Positions 46,628 to 56,502 of a DNA stretch of 64,000 bases are shown here, piece by piece. Origin of the DNA: Planotetraspora sp. A-T 1434 (GTDB lineage Bacteria > Actinomycetota > Actinomycetes > Streptosporangiales > Streptosporangiaceae). A program made the translations under genes and the position numbers. The notes under the pieces are model-generated. The model saw nothing but the letters and a program-made list of their open reading frames with translations, did not search any database and was not told where the DNA came from. Location of the stretch: the NCBI RefSeq assembly GCF_025420585.1, contig NZ_JAOEGB010000014.1:141288-205287 (forward strand), written 5' to 3'. Within the stretch, counting starts at the first letter, position 1, and every line of letters begins with the position of its first letter.

Positions 46628-48933
46628 CCGAGCAGCACGCCGAGAAGGCGGAGGGCCCCCGCCTTGTCGAGGGGTTCGTTCCCGTTGCCGCACTTGGGCG
46701 ACTGGATGCAGGACGGGCAGCCGCGCTCGCACTCGCAGGAGGCGATGGCCTCACGGGTCGCGCCGAGCCAGTCGGACGCCCGGGCGTAGCCGCGTTCGGC
46801 GAAGCCCGCCCCGCCGTCGTGCCCGTCGTAGACGAAGACGGTGAGCAGCCCCGTGTCCGGGTGAAGCTCGGTGGACACGCCGCCGATGTCCCATCGGTCG
46901 CAGGTGGCGAACAGCGGGAGCAGGCCGATCGAGGCGTGCTCGGCCGCGTGCGCGGCGCCACCGAGATCGACCCCTTCCAGCGGAGCGAGAGCGGAGTCGG
47001 GCAGCGTCCACCACACCGCCCGCGTGCACAGGGTCCTGGGCGGCAGGTCGAGCGGCTCCTCGCCGAGGACCTCCCCGCTCTGTGTGCGCCGCTTCAGGTA
47101 CGAGACGACCTGGCGGGTGACCTCCACCGTGCCGAAATGCAGCTCGCCGGGGCCGAAGGGCTGGGAGCGCAGCGACTCGATGACCTGAATGTCGGTCACA
47201 TCCCGGGCGAAGGTGGAGTAGTCGGGCTCCGCCGCATCGACCAAGGCGACACCGGAGTCCAGATCGAGCGTCTCGACGACGAAGGTCTCGCCTTGGTGCA
47301 GGTACACCGCGCCGGTGTGGACGTTGGTGTGGGCCGACGGCTCGTCCACGGTGCCCAGGAGCCGCCCGGTGCTCGACTCGACCACCTGAATGGGGGGCCC
47401 GCCCGACCCCCGGATGTCGGCGAGGTCGGCGGCGCGCTCCCTGCTCGTCCAGAACCAGCCCGTGGCCCGCTTGCGCAGCAGCCCCTGGTCCACCAGGTCG
47501 TCGAGCACCTCCGGCGCGGAGGAGCCGAAGATCTCCAGGTCGTCGTCCGTGAGCGGGATCTCCGAGGCGGCGGCGCACAGATGAGGCGCCAGCACGTACG
47601 GATTGTCCGGATCGAGGACGATTGCCTCCACGGGCCGGCCGAAAAGCGCCTCCGGGTGGTGCACGAGGTAGGTGTCCAGAGGGTCGTCCCGGGCGATGAG
47701 CACGGCGAGGGCGTCCTGTCCGGCGCGTCCGGCCCGGCCGGCCTGCTGCCACAACGAGGCGCGGGTGCCCGGCCACCCGGCGATGAGGACGGCGTCGAGG
47801 CCCGACACGTCCACGCCGAGTTCCAGCGCGTTCGTGGTGGCCAGCCCGGTCAGCTCGCCCGAGCGTAAGGCTCGCTCCAGGACGCGGCGGTCGTCGGCGA
47901 GATAACCGGCCCGGTAGGCCGCCACCCGGTCCGCGAGCCCGCCGTCGACCTCTTCCAGGTTCCGCCTGGCGGTGAGGGCGACCGTCTCGGCGGCCCGCCG
48001 GGAGCGGACGAAGGCCAGCGTCCGGACGTCCTCGATGACGAGATCCGACAGCAGGTCGGCCGTCTCGGCGGTCGCCGTACGCCGGACCGGGGCGCCGCCC
48101 TCGCCCCGTAGATCCGTCAGAGGGGGCTCCCACAGGGCGAAGGTGGTGGAACCCCGAGGAGACGCGTCCGTCGTCACCTCGGCCATCTCAAGGCCCGTCA
48201 GCCGCATTCCCGCCACGGCCGGGTCGCTCGCCGTCGCGGACGCCAGCAGAAAGGTCGGCTGGGAGCCGTATTTGGCGCAGACACGGCGGAGCCGGCGCAG
48301 GATCTGGGCGACGTGGGAACCGAAGACGCCGCGGTAGCCGTGGCACTCGTCGACGACCACGAGCCGCAGCCGCCGCCAGAATGACGACCACGAGCCGTGG
48401 CGCGGCAGGATCGACCTGTGCAGCATGTCCGGATTTGTCAGGATGTAGTTGGCGTGCTGCCTGACCCACTGGCGCTCCTCGACCGGCGTGTCCCCGTCGA
48501 AGGTCGCCGCCCGGACCTGGGCCAGCTTCAGCCCTCTCACCGCTCTCAGCTGGTCGGCGGCGAGCGCCTTGGTGGGGGTCAGGTAGAGCACCGTGCCACC
48601 CGAGAAGATCTCCGTGACCGCCGGAAGCAGGTACGCCAGAGATTTTCCAGAGGCGGTGCCTGTGGCAATGATCACGTTTTGGCCACGGTGAACGTGCTCG
48701 GCCGCCTCGATTTGGTGCTGCCAAAGGCCCGGAATGCCCTGATTCGCCAGACGGCTTTTGAGCAGTTCAGGGGCCCAATCCGGCCACCGGACTTGACCCG
48801 CTTGACGTGCTGGAACATGCTCCACATGGGTGACCCGCCGCTGGCGTGCGGGGACCGCGAGCAGGCGGGCGAGGAGTGGGCCTGTTCGGCGTGAGAGTGA
48901 AGAAGACGGAGTCACTGGTTTCCAGTCTGGCAT
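46603..48933 (-). CDS. DEAD/DEAH-box helicase with DUF1998 C-terminus
   Basis: About 776 residues from ATG 48,933 (GTG 48,975 is possible). Helicase motifs: ATGTASGKS (Walker A), VVDECHGYRG (DECH box), LLASAT (motif III), then NALELGVDVSGLDAV and QQAGRAGRAGQ (motifs V and VI). The C-terminal DUF1998 contains CERGCPSCIQSPKCGNGN, a four-Cys cluster for iron-sulfur or zinc. Such ski2-like helicases of actinobacteria lie beside the tad genes. A role in DNA repair is likely but unproven. Confidence 0.9.
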   Translation of the reverse strand: MPDWKPVTPSSSLSRRTGPLLARLLAVPARQRRVTHVEHVPARQAGQVRWPDWAPELLKSRLANQGIPGLWQHQIEAAEHVHRGQNVIIATGTASGKSLAYLLPAVTEIFSGGTVLYLTPTKALAADQLRAVRGLKLAQVRAATFDGDTPVEERQWVRQHANYILTNPDMLHRSILPRHGSWSSFWRRLRLVVVDECHGYRGVFGSHVAQILRRLRRVCAKYGSQPTFLLASATASDPAVAGMRLTGLEMAEVTTDASPRGSTTFALWEPPLTDLRGEGGAPVRRTATAETADLLSDLVIEDVRTLAFVRSRRAAETVALTARRNLEEVDGGLADRVAAYRAGYLADDRRVLERALRSGELTGLATTNALELGVDVSGLDAVLIAGWPGTRASLWQQAGRAGRAGQDALAVLIARDDPLDTYLVHHPEALFGRPVEAIVLDPDNPYVLAPHLCAAASEIPLTDDDLEIFGSSAPEVLDDLVDQGLLRKRATGWFWTSRERAADLADIRGSGGPPIQVVESSTGRLLGTVDEPSAHTNVHTGAVYLHQGETFVVETLDLDSGVALVDAAEPDYSTFARDVTDIQVIESLRSQPFGPGELHFGTVEVTRQVVSYLKRRTQSGEVLGEEPLDLPPRTLCTRAVWWTLPDSALAPLEGVDLGGAAHAAEHASIGLLPLFATCDRWDIGGVSTELHPDTGLLTVFVYDGHDGGAGFAERGYARASDWLGATREAIASCECERGCPSCIQSPKCGNGNEPLDKAGALRLLGVLLGYNRASSS

Positions 48934-49073
48934 CTGCGGGGAGAGTCGCCCGGAGTCGTGATTTCGTATAGACACGGAGTCGGCGCGTGGTTGAATGCCG
49001 CGCGTCAGGGTCGTCGTTCACCAGGATGCACGACCCGCATCGAGACCTACGCAAGTAAGGCGCTGGAGGATCT

Positions 49074-49424
49074 GTGGATCTGAAGTTGGACCACCATTCC
49101 GAGGACAGTCTCACCATCGTGGATGTTGAGGGTGAGATCGACGTCTACACCGCGCCCAGACTGCGTGAGCTGCTGATCGACCTGGTCAACAAGGGCAACT
49201 TCCACCTCCTCGTGAACATGGAGAAGGTGGACTTCCTCGACTCGACCGGCCTTGGCGTGCTGGTCGGCGGGCTCAAGCGGGTCCGGGCGCACGACGGGTC
49301 CCTGGAGCTCGTCTGCACGCAGGAGCGCATTCTGAAGATCTTCCGGATCACCGGTCTCACGAAGGTCTTCGGGATCTACGCCTCCGTGGAAGAGGCCAAG
49401 GAAGCCCACGGCCGGGACAAGTGA
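49074..49424 (+). CDS. bldG: STAS anti-sigma factor antagonist (BldG-like)
   Basis: 116 residues from GTG. STAS domain with the phosphorylation motif [12 protein letters not shown]; the Ser is residue 57, the same position as in Streptomyces BldG. When unphosphorylated it binds the anti-sigma ATPase and frees the sigma factor. The order helicase, bldG, anti-sigma factor, hppA is that of Streptomyces coelicolor, as I recall it. BldG controls development and stress response. Confidence 0.9.
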   Translation: MDLKLDHHSEDSLTIVDVEGEIDVYTAPRLRELLIDLVNKGNFHLLVNMEKVDFLDSTGLGVLVGGLKRVRAHDGSLELVCTQERILKIFRITGLTKVFGIYASVEEAKEAHGRDK

Positions 49425-49440
49425 CGGCCGAGGAGCCAAC

Positions 49441-49863
49441 ATGGCCACCGTCGAGCTGACGTTCAGCGCTCTGCCGGCACACGTGCGTACGGCACGGCTG
49501 GTCGCGACGGCCATCGCCCGGCGCACCGGTGTGGCGGAGGCGCTTCTGGACGAGGTGCGGCTCGCCGTCGGGGAGGCGTGCTCACGGGCAGTGGAGGCGC
49601 ACCGCCTCCACTGCCCCGGGGAGCCGGTTCGCATCGAGTTACGTGATGACGCGGGCCGTTTCGAGGTGACCGTCACGGACGCCGCCCCGAGCGAGGACCT
49701 GAAGCCTCACGTGATGGAGGCGAACGGCAACTTCATGCCCGAGGAGATGGGCGCTCTCGGGATCGCGGTCATCGCGGGACTCGCGGACGACGTCGAGGTC
49801 TACCCCGGGCCCAAGGGCATGCGGATCAGGATGAGCTGGCCCGCGCTCCCCAGCGCGGTCTAA
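49441..49863 (+). CDS. Anti-sigma regulatory factor (RsbW-like ATPase)
   Basis: 140 residues from ATG. GHKL-type ATPase: LDEVRLAVGEACSRAVEAH (N box region) and MGALGIAVIAGLADDVEV (G1/G2 region). It is a Ser kinase that phosphorylates its STAS partner and sequesters a sigma factor. Sits 16 bases after bldG in the same operon. The N-box Asn is replaced by a Ser in EACSRAV, so catalytic activity may differ from the norm. Confidence 0.82.
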   Translation: MATVELTFSALPAHVRTARLVATAIARRTGVAEALLDEVRLAVGEACSRAVEAHRLHCPGEPVRIELRDDAGRFEVTVTDAAPSEDLKPHVMEANGNFMPEEMGALGIAVIAGLADDVEVYPGPKGMRIRMSWPALPSAV

Positions 49864-50201
49864 CGGAGATCGGGTGCCGCCCCCCGTGAGTGGCACTCGA
49901 TCCAAAAACCTGATTTCGGTCCCGCCGTAAGGAGGGCGAGCGCTCCTGACTCGCCTGGTCAAACCACCAACAAAGCCGGGCAAACATTGGTCCATTACTG
50001 GACGACGCCCTAATTAGCGGCCCGAAGGGCCTTTCATATCCGCCGCGTCGCTGCGTAGACTCCCGGCACCGGCCAAGGTATTGCGGATGCAACCGGAAGC
50101 GGCACTGCCAATCACCCGGAAGTGCGCCGCTAGGCCACGGTAGAGACATCGTCAGCAGCGCCCTCCGGGCAGGACCAACCCCGTCTGGCCGAGGAGGACG
50201 G
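49864..50201. other. 338-base gap before hppA
   Basis: No gene found. It contains a hairpin GGCCC-GAA-GGGCC followed by TTT at about 50,019-50,034, a likely terminator for the bldG operon. TAGACT at about 50,056 may be a -10 for hppA but its -35 is weak. The long leader then runs to GGAGGA before the hppA ATG. Confidence 0.5.
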
Positions 50202-52517
50202 ATGTCTGCCCCAACAGCGGTAGCTCTCAGCGGTTCTCATCTCACGCTTGTCATAGTCGTAGCGGCCGTCGCCCTGCTGGCTCTCGCCGTCGCAGGCGGC
50301 CTTGTCCGTGAGGTGCTCGCCGCAGGGCAGGGCACCGAGCGCATGCAGAACATCGCGCGAGCCGTACAGGAAGGCGCCGCCGCATATCTAACGCGGCAAT
50401 TCCGAACGCTTGCGGTATTTGTCGTCATCATTCCTTTCCTGCTGCTCCTGCTGCCGTCGGACTCGACCAGCGTGGCGGTGGGCCGATCGGTCTTCTTCGT
50501 GGTCGGCGCGGTGTTCTCGGCGCTGACCGGGTTCATCGGCATGTGGCTCGCCGTCCGCGGAAACGTCCGCGTGGCGGCGGCCGCCCGCGAGTCCGGTGAG
50601 AAGGTCGCGATGCGCATCGCGTTCCGCACCGGTGGTGTGGCCGGCATGTTCACCGTCGGCCTCGGCCTGCTCGGGGCCGCCATCGTCGTGATCGTCTACA
50701 AGGGCGACGCGCCGAACGTGCTGGAGGGCTTCGGTTTCGGCGCCGCGCTGCTCGCGATGTTCATGCGTGTCGGCGGGGGCATCTTCACCAAGGCCGCCGA
50801 CGTCGGCGCCGACCTGGTCGGCAAGGTCGAGCAGGGCATCCCCGAGGACGACCCGCGCAACGCGGCCACCATCGCGGACAACGTCGGCGACAACGTCGGC
50901 GACTGCGCCGGAATGGCGGCCGACCTGTTCGAGTCGTACGCCGTCATGCTCGTCGCCAGCCTCATCCTCGGCAAGGCCGCCTTCGGCACCGAGGGCCTGG
51001 TCTTCCCGCTGATCGTTCCCATGATCGGCGTCATCACCGCGATCATCGGCATCTTCACCACCGCCCCGCGCAGCGGCGACCGGTCGGGCATGTCGGCCAT
51101 CAACCGCGGCTTCTTCATCTCGGCGGGCATCTCCGCCGTGCTGGTGGCGGGCGCGGCCTTCGCCTACCTGCCGTCGAGCTTCGCCCAGCTCTCGGGGGCG
51201 AGCACGGAGATCAAGGCGCTCAGCTCCGACCCGCGCCTGATCGCGATCGGCGCCGTGCTGATCGGCCTCGTCCTGGCCAGCGCGATCCAGATCCTCACCG
51301 GCTATTTCACCGAGACGAACCGCCGTCCCGTGAGGGAGATCGGCGAGAGCTCGCTCACCGGCCCGGCCACCGTCATCCTGTCCGGCATCTCGGTCGGCCT
51401 GGAGTCCGCGGTCTACTCGGCCCTGCTGATCGGCGCCGCCGTCTACGGCGCCTTCCTGCTCGGCTTCGGCAACGTCACCGTGGCGCTGTTCGCCGTGGCC
51501 CTGGCCGGCACCGGCCTGCTGACCACGGTCGGCGTGATCGTGTCCATGGACACCTTCGGGCCGGTCTCGGACAACGCCCAGGGCATCGCCGAGATGTCCG
51601 GCGATGTGGAGGGCGAGGGCGCCCGCGTGCTCACCTCCCTGGACGCCGTCGGCAACACCACCAAGGCCATCACCAAGGGCATCGCGATCGCGACAGCCGT
51701 ACTGGCCGCGACCGCGCTGTTCGGCTCCTTCCGCACGGCGGTCGAGAGCGAGCTCGGCAAGGCGTCACAGGGTGTCAAGGACGCGCTGGGCTCGTTCTCC
51801 CACTTCAGCCTGTCCGTCGACGCGCCGAACGTGCTCGTCGGCCTGATCATCGGCGCGGCTGTGGTGTTCCTGTTCTCCGGCCTGGCCATCAGCGCGGTCG
51901 GCCGAGCGGCCGGGCGGGTCGTCTACGAGGTCCGCGAGCAGTTCCGGACCAAGCCGGGAATCATGGACGGCACGGAGCTGCCGGACTACGGCCGCGTGGT
52001 GGACATCTGCACCCGTGACTCGCTGCGGGAGCTGGCCACTCCGGGCCTGCTCGCGGTGCTGACACCCATCGCTGTCGGCTTCGCGCTCGGGTACGCGCCG
52101 CTCGGCGCCTACCTGGCCGGAGCGATCGCCTGCGGCACGCTGATGGCGGTGTTCCTGGCCAACTCCGGTGGCGCCTGGGACAACGCCAAGAAGCTGGTCG
52201 AGGACGGGCACCACGGCGGCAAGGGCTCGGCGGCCCACGAGGCCACGGTCATCGGCGACACCGTCGGCGACCCGTTCAAGGACACCGCCGGCCCCGCGAT
52301 CAACCCGCTGATCAAGGTGATGAACCTGGTCGCGCTGCTGATCGCCCCCGCGGTCGTCACGTACGCCGACAACCCGGCGGTCCGCATCGGCGCCACGGTC
52401 GTCGCCGTGGCCGTCGTCGTGGGCGCGGTCGTCGTCTCCAAGCGCCGGTCGACGAGCATCGCGCCGGCGGCGGGCGACAGCGAGGAGGAGCGGACCTCGG
52501 AGCCGGTCGGACGCTGA
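50202..52517 (+). CDS. hppA: H+-translocating membrane pyrophosphatase
   Basis: 771 residues with 15-17 membrane helices. Signature motifs: DVGADLVGKVEQGIPEDDPR (pyrophosphate-binding), DNVGDNVGDCAGMAADLFES and, in the C-terminal half, GDTVGDPFKDTAGPAINPL. GNTTKAITKG has Lys where K+-dependent enzymes have Ala, indicating the K+-independent class. It couples PPi hydrolysis to proton pumping. It follows the BldG pair in conserved order and ends with a clear terminator. Confidence 0.95.
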   Translation: MSAPTAVALSGSHLTLVIVVAAVALLALAVAGGLVREVLAAGQGTERMQNIARAVQEGAAAYLTRQFRTLAVFVVIIPFLLLLLPSDSTSVAVGRSVFFVVGAVFSALTGFIGMWLAVRGNVRVAAAARESGEKVAMRIAFRTGGVAGMFTVGLGLLGAAIVVIVYKGDAPNVLEGFGFGAALLAMFMRVGGGIFTKAADVGADLVGKVEQGIPEDDPRNAATIADNVGDNVGDCAGMAADLFESYAVMLVASLILGKAAFGTEGLVFPLIVPMIGVITAIIGIFTTAPRSGDRSGMSAINRGFFISAGISAVLVAGAAFAYLPSSFAQLSGASTEIKALSSDPRLIAIGAVLIGLVLASAIQILTGYFTETNRRPVREIGESSLTGPATVILSGISVGLESAVYSALLIGAAVYGAFLLGFGNVTVALFAVALAGTGLLTTVGVIVSMDTFGPVSDNAQGIAEMSGDVEGEGARVLTSLDAVGNTTKAITKGIAIATAVLAATALFGSFRTAVESELGKASQGVKDALGSFSHFSLSVDAPNVLVGLIIGAAVVFLFSGLAISAVGRAAGRVVYEVREQFRTKPGIMDGTELPDYGRVVDICTRDSLRELATPGLLAVLTPIAVGFALGYAPLGAYLAGAIACGTLMAVFLANSGGAWDNAKKLVEDGHHGGKGSAAHEATVIGDTVGDPFKDTAGPAINPLIKVMNLVALLIAPAVVTYADNPAVRIGATVVAVAVVVGAVVVSKRRSTSIAPAAGDSEEERTSEPVGR

Positions 52518-52523
52518 TCCACT

Positions 52524-52556
52524 GGGCCCTCCACCCACCGGGGTGGGGGGCCCTTT
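52524..52556 (+). terminator. Terminator after hppA
   Basis: GGGCCCTCCaCCCAC pairs with GGTGGGGGGCCC, followed by TTTAAACTTT. It is a strong intrinsic terminator seven bases after the hppA stop. Confidence 0.85.
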
Positions 52557-52569
52557 AAACTTTCCTGTT

Positions 52570-52671
52570 ATGGACAAGCCGACCGGTGGCAGGACTCTGG
52601 CGCTGATCCTGCTGGCCATGGTCGCCATATTCGCCGTGATCATCGGCCTGGCGGTATGGGCGGCCGGATGA
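52570..52671 (+). CDS. Tiny membrane protein before sixA
   Basis: 33 residues from ATG. A Pro/Gly/Arg start then one hydrophobic helix (LALILLAMVAIFAVIIGLAV). Overlaps the sixA start by 4 bases (ATGA), which supports translation. Function unknown; short leaders of this kind can also couple translation to the downstream gene. Confidence 0.5.
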   Translation: MDKPTGGRTLALILLAMVAIFAVIIGLAVWAAG

Positions 52672-53129
52672 GCGGCCTCACGGTGATCGTGCTGAGACAC
52701 GCCAAGGCCGCTCACGACGGGGGCCTGGCCGACTGGGACCGCCCTCTCACTGCCCGAGGCGAGCGCAACGCCCGCGAGGCGGGCGAACTCATCGGAAGGC
52801 TCGCCCCCGGCCTCATCCTCGCCTCGCCGTCGGTCCGGACCCGGCAGACCGCTGAGCTGCTCGGCCTGGACGCGCCCATCGAGTTCGAGCGCGACATCTA
52901 CGAGGCCTACCCGGAAGAACTGCTCGACCTGCTCCGCCGTACCGGCTCGGACGTGGAGACGGTCGTGCTCGTGGGGCACAATCCGGGCGTCCACCAGCTC
53001 GTGCTCTCCCTCACCGGAACGGCGGGCGATCACTTCCCGCCCGGGGCGTTCGCCGTGATCGAGCTTCCGGGCCCCTGGTCGGAGGCCGCTCCCGGAGACG
53101 GGCGTCTGGTCAGCACTCACTTTCCATGA
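52668..53129 (+). CDS. sixA: SixA-like phosphohistidine phosphatase
   Basis: 153 residues from ATG 52,668. Histidine phosphatase domain: VIVLRHAKAAHDGG (catalytic RHG-like RHA) at the N-terminus and LVGHNPGVHQLV (second His). SixA-type enzymes remove phosphate from phosphohistidine in signalling proteins. Overlaps both the tiny membrane protein and the FUSC gene, forming a three-gene unit. Confidence 0.85.
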   Translation: MSGLTVIVLRHAKAAHDGGLADWDRPLTARGERNAREAGELIGRLAPGLILASPSVRTRQTAELLGLDAPIEFERDIYEAYPEELLDLLRRTGSDVETVVLVGHNPGVHQLVLSLTGTAGDHFPPGAFAVIELPGPWSEAAPGDGRLVSTHFP

Positions 53130-55162
53130 GGATCGACGACACCCGTCTTGTCCTGGGCTTCGGCCTGACAGGGGCCGCGTGCCTGGTCATCCCACTGGTC
53201 GTCGGCGTCGTCACCGGGCATCCGGCGGGCGGCGCGATAGTCGGCCTCGGCGCCTGGCTGGTAGCCGCGCGAGCCATCGCCGACCCGGCCGGGGTGAGCA
53301 CGCCGTACATGCTCGGCGGGGTCGTCTCGGTCGGCGTGGGCACCTTCCTCGGGGTCCTGCTCTCGGGCCATAACTGGCTGATGGTGCTGGTCGCCTCGCT
53401 GGTGGGCGCGCTCGGCGTCTTCGTACGGCCCGTCGGCATCACGCCCGCGCTCGCCCTGCTGCTGACGGCCTCCAACCCGTTGCCCGTCGACCCCGTCCGG
53501 CACACAGGCCTGCAACTGCTCGGGGGGCTGCTGTCCACCGCGATGCTCACAGCGCCGTGGCCGTGGCGGCGGACCCGCCCGCTGGCCGCCACGCTGGAGG
53601 AGGCGGCCCACGCGCTGGCCGCGCTCGCCGAGGCGGCTCCCAGCGCCGATCCCCACCAGTGGGACGAGCTCCGGCGGAAGGCCGCCGCCGCTCTCAGGAA
53701 GGCCCGGACGACCCGGATGAGCTGGCAGCAGCGCTCCCGGGCGGCCGAGAAGACCGCCGCGGCGCTCCGGCGGGTGTTCTACGAGATCGTCGCGCTGCGA
53801 GGCCTGTGCACCGCACTCCGCCGTCAGGCGCCGGACGCGGAAGAGAAGGTCGGCCTCCAGGAGCTGGCCGACTCCATCGCCCACGCGCTGCGGTCCTTCA
53901 TGGCGAACTGTTCTCCCGTGCCGGGCGTCGACTTCACGGCCCGGGTCGACGACTTCCGCGCCGAACGCCCGCACGAGGAGCGGGAGTTGCTCGTCGTGGT
54001 CCTCCTGCGGCAGATCGCCCACTCCGCCGACCGCATCAGGGAGGCCCTGTCCGGGGCGTGGGACGCCGCCCGCGAGATGTGCGCGCCGGGCTTCACCCTG
54101 CCGGCACTCCCCGCGCGGCCCCGGCTGTCGTTCGACGATCCTCAGGTCCGGCACGCGCTGCGCGTCTTCCTCGGTACGGCTTTCGCCTCGCTGATCATCG
54201 TGTTCTACCGGCCGGCCTTTCCGCACTGGCTGGTGATCGCGGTGCTGGTGACCTTGCAGCCGACCTATGGGGAGACGCGGGCCAGGGTGTGGGCCCGCGT
54301 CGGCGGCAGCACGGTCGGCGCGATCATCTCGGCGGGGATCCTCACTTTCGCGCCCGGCCACTGGGTGCTCGTGCCGCTGATCGGCCTCGCCGCCGCGCTG
54401 GCGTTCGGGCTGTCGTCGGTCCACCACGCCTACTGGGCGACGTTCATGACGATGTGCGTCCTGCTGCTCATCGACTTCCAGGTGCCGCAGACGGCAAAGG
54501 TGGCCGAGTCGCGGGTGGTGTTGACCATCCTCGGCGGGCTCATCGCCCTCGCCTGCACGCGTTTGTTGTGGCCACGCGGAGAGACCGTCAGGCTGGCCGA
54601 CCGGGTGGCCCGGATGCTGGCTGCCCACGCCGCGGCGACGCGGACGCTCGGGCAGGTCAGCCGTGGGAAGGCCGCCGCGGAGAAGGGAGTCGATCAGATC
54701 GGGAAGGCGGCGCTGGCGGCCGATGTCGTCACCGGCTCACTGGGCTACGTCGCGCACGAGCCGGGCGGGAGCGCTCCCCGGGCCATAGAGGAGGCGGTCG
54801 AGGCGGCGCAACGCGTGCGCGACGACCTCATGACGCTCACCTCCGTCCTTCACGAAGAGCCGGGTGAGGGCGGCCCCGTCCCCGAGGTCCTCGACATGGT
54901 CGCGGACCGGCTGGAGGCGGCGGCGGAAGCCGTACAGACGGGGGAGCCGCACGAGTTCACAGGAGACGTGGACGAGAGGCTGGCCGACGTGTCCGCGTCG
55001 CTCGGGGGTCTGGCCGAGCGGCGTCTCGCGGAGCTCGACGAGGATCCGAAGGACACGCGAACGGAGGTGCGGCGTGCCCTGCTCCGCACCACCGCCGTCG
55101 ACCAGGCGCTGCGCTCCCTCCGCGACGACGCGGCCCGTCTCTGCGAGGCGGCCACCTCCTAG
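53126..55162 (+). CDS. FUSC-family membrane transporter
   Basis: 678 residues. N-terminal membrane bundle (about 1-140) and a second bundle (about 350-480: FASLIIVFYRPAFPHWLVIA, TLQPTYGETRARVWARVGGS), with a long soluble helical region between and after, as in FUSC/aromatic acid exporter proteins such as AaeB. These expel aromatic acids or small toxic compounds. Convergent with serB; the stops overlap. Confidence 0.85.
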   Translation: MRIDDTRLVLGFGLTGAACLVIPLVVGVVTGHPAGGAIVGLGAWLVAARAIADPAGVSTPYMLGGVVSVGVGTFLGVLLSGHNWLMVLVASLVGALGVFVRPVGITPALALLLTASNPLPVDPVRHTGLQLLGGLLSTAMLTAPWPWRRTRPLAATLEEAAHALAALAEAAPSADPHQWDELRRKAAAALRKARTTRMSWQQRSRAAEKTAAALRRVFYEIVALRGLCTALRRQAPDAEEKVGLQELADSIAHALRSFMANCSPVPGVDFTARVDDFRAERPHEERELLVVVLLRQIAHSADRIREALSGAWDAAREMCAPGFTLPALPARPRLSFDDPQVRHALRVFLGTAFASLIIVFYRPAFPHWLVIAVLVTLQPTYGETRARVWARVGGSTVGAIISAGILTFAPGHWVLVPLIGLAAALAFGLSSVHHAYWATFMTMCVLLLIDFQVPQTAKVAESRVVLTILGGLIALACTRLLWPRGETVRLADRVARMLAAHAAATRTLGQVSRGKAAAEKGVDQIGKAALAADVVTGSLGYVAHEPGGSAPRAIEEAVEAAQRVRDDLMTLTSVLHEEPGEGGPVPEVLDMVADRLEAAAEAVQTGEPHEFTGDVDERLADVSASLGGLAERRLAELDEDPKDTRTEVRRALLRTTAVDQALRSLRDDAARLCEAATS

Positions 55163-56367
55163 ACGCCATCCTCGGCGTCGGCGGCCTCGACCTCCTCGCG
55201 GGAGATTCCGAGCAGGTAGAGGATCGAGTCCAGATAGGGCACGTTGAGGGCCGTGTCGGCGGCCTGCCGTACGACCGGCTTGGCGTTGAACGCGATGCCC
55301 AGCCCGGCGGCGGCGAGCATGTCCAGGTCGTTGGCCCCGTCGCCGACCGCCACGGTCTGGCTGAGGGGGATGCCGGACTCGGCCGCGAACCGCTCCAGCG
55401 CCCTCGCCTTACCCGGCCGGTCCACGATCTCGCCGACCACCCGGCCGGTGAGCCTGCCGTCGACGACCTCCAGCGTGTTGGCGGCGGAGTAGTCGATGCC
55501 GAGATCCTTGACGAGAGCGTCAGTGATCTGGGTGAAGCCCCCGCTCACGATCGCGAAACGGTAGTCGAGCCGCTTGAGGGTCCGCACGAGCGTCCGCGCG
55601 CCGGGCGTGAGGACGACCTCCTTGACGACCTTCTCGAAGACCTCCTCGGAGAGGCCTTCGAGCAGCGCCACGCGCTTGTGCAGCGACTCGGCGAAGTCGA
55701 GCTCGCCGCGCATGGCCTGCTCGGTCACCCGGGCGACCTCGTCGAGGCAGCCCGCGTGCCGGGCGAGCAACTCGATGACCTCGGCCTGGATCAGCGTCGA
55801 GTCGACGTCCATGACGACGAGCCGCTTGGCGCGGCGGTGCAGGCCGCTGCGCTGGACGGCGACGTCGACCTGCTGCAGGGCGGCCTCGGCGGCGAGCTCC
55901 GCCCGCATCGCCTGCGGATCGGCGCCGGAGACCCCCATCTCGATGCAGGTCACCGGGTAGCTCGACAGCCGCTCTATGCGGTCGATGTTGCCGCCGCTCG
56001 CCGCGATCCGGCCCGCGATGCCCGCCATCGCGGCGGGCAGCAGCGGCGCGCCCAGCACGGTGACGTGCAGCCGGCCGCGGCGCCGCTTCTCCTTCGACGT
56101 CGTGCCGGTCGCGATCTCTAGATCCATGTCGAGGTCGGCGGCCACCTGCTCGACGGCGGTCCAGAGGCCGCCGATGGTGCTGCCGGTGCCGGTGGGCTGT
56201 CCGCCCGCGTAGGCGACCAGCACGCCGAGCGTGAGCCGGCCGCGGATGACGACCTGCTCCACGTCGGCGACGGTCACGGGAAACCTGGCGAGCACGGTGA
56301 AGAGCCGCGAGGTGACACCTGGGCGATCGGGACCGGTCAGCGTGATCAGGAGCGTGCGCTGGTTCAC
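55159..56367 (-). CDS. serB: Phosphoserine phosphatase with ACT domains
   Basis: 402 residues. Two N-terminal ACT domains (about 1-80: TLLITLTGPDRPGVTSRLFT; about 97-170) that sense amino acids, then a HAD phosphatase (about 185-385) with VVMDVDSTLIQAEVIELLAR (nucleophile Asp), IVSGGFTQI, GKARALERFA and VGDGANDLDML. It makes L-serine from phosphoserine, the last step of serine synthesis. The ACT-HAD layout is that of actinobacterial SerB. Confidence 0.93.
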   Translation of the reverse strand: MNQRTLLITLTGPDRPGVTSRLFTVLARFPVTVADVEQVVIRGRLTLGVLVAYAGGQPTGTGSTIGGLWTAVEQVAADLDMDLEIATGTTSKEKRRRGRLHVTVLGAPLLPAAMAGIAGRIAASGGNIDRIERLSSYPVTCIEMGVSGADPQAMRAELAAEAALQQVDVAVQRSGLHRRAKRLVVMDVDSTLIQAEVIELLARHAGCLDEVARVTEQAMRGELDFAESLHKRVALLEGLSEEVFEKVVKEVVLTPGARTLVRTLKRLDYRFAIVSGGFTQITDALVKDLGIDYSAANTLEVVDGRLTGRVVGEIVDRPGKARALERFAAESGIPLSQTVAVGDGANDLDMLAAAGLGIAFNAKPVVRQAADTALNVPYLDSILYLLGISREEVEAADAEDGV

Positions 56368-56502
56368 GTTGTTTGAGGTTACTGGGCGCCTCGTCCCAAC
56401 TGTGCATGAGGTTCACCATGCGGACGTCTCACTGCCAGGTTTCGGCCATTTCCGCATGTCGTCATGGTGGAGCGGCCCCGTGCGGAAGGAAGGACGCGCA
56501 CT

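Noticed and set aside
46372..47868. Rightward 498-residue open frame across the anchored protein end and helicase gene
   Set aside because: It is antisense to helicase motifs and reads as Arg/Gly/Ala-rich shadow sequence without any domain.
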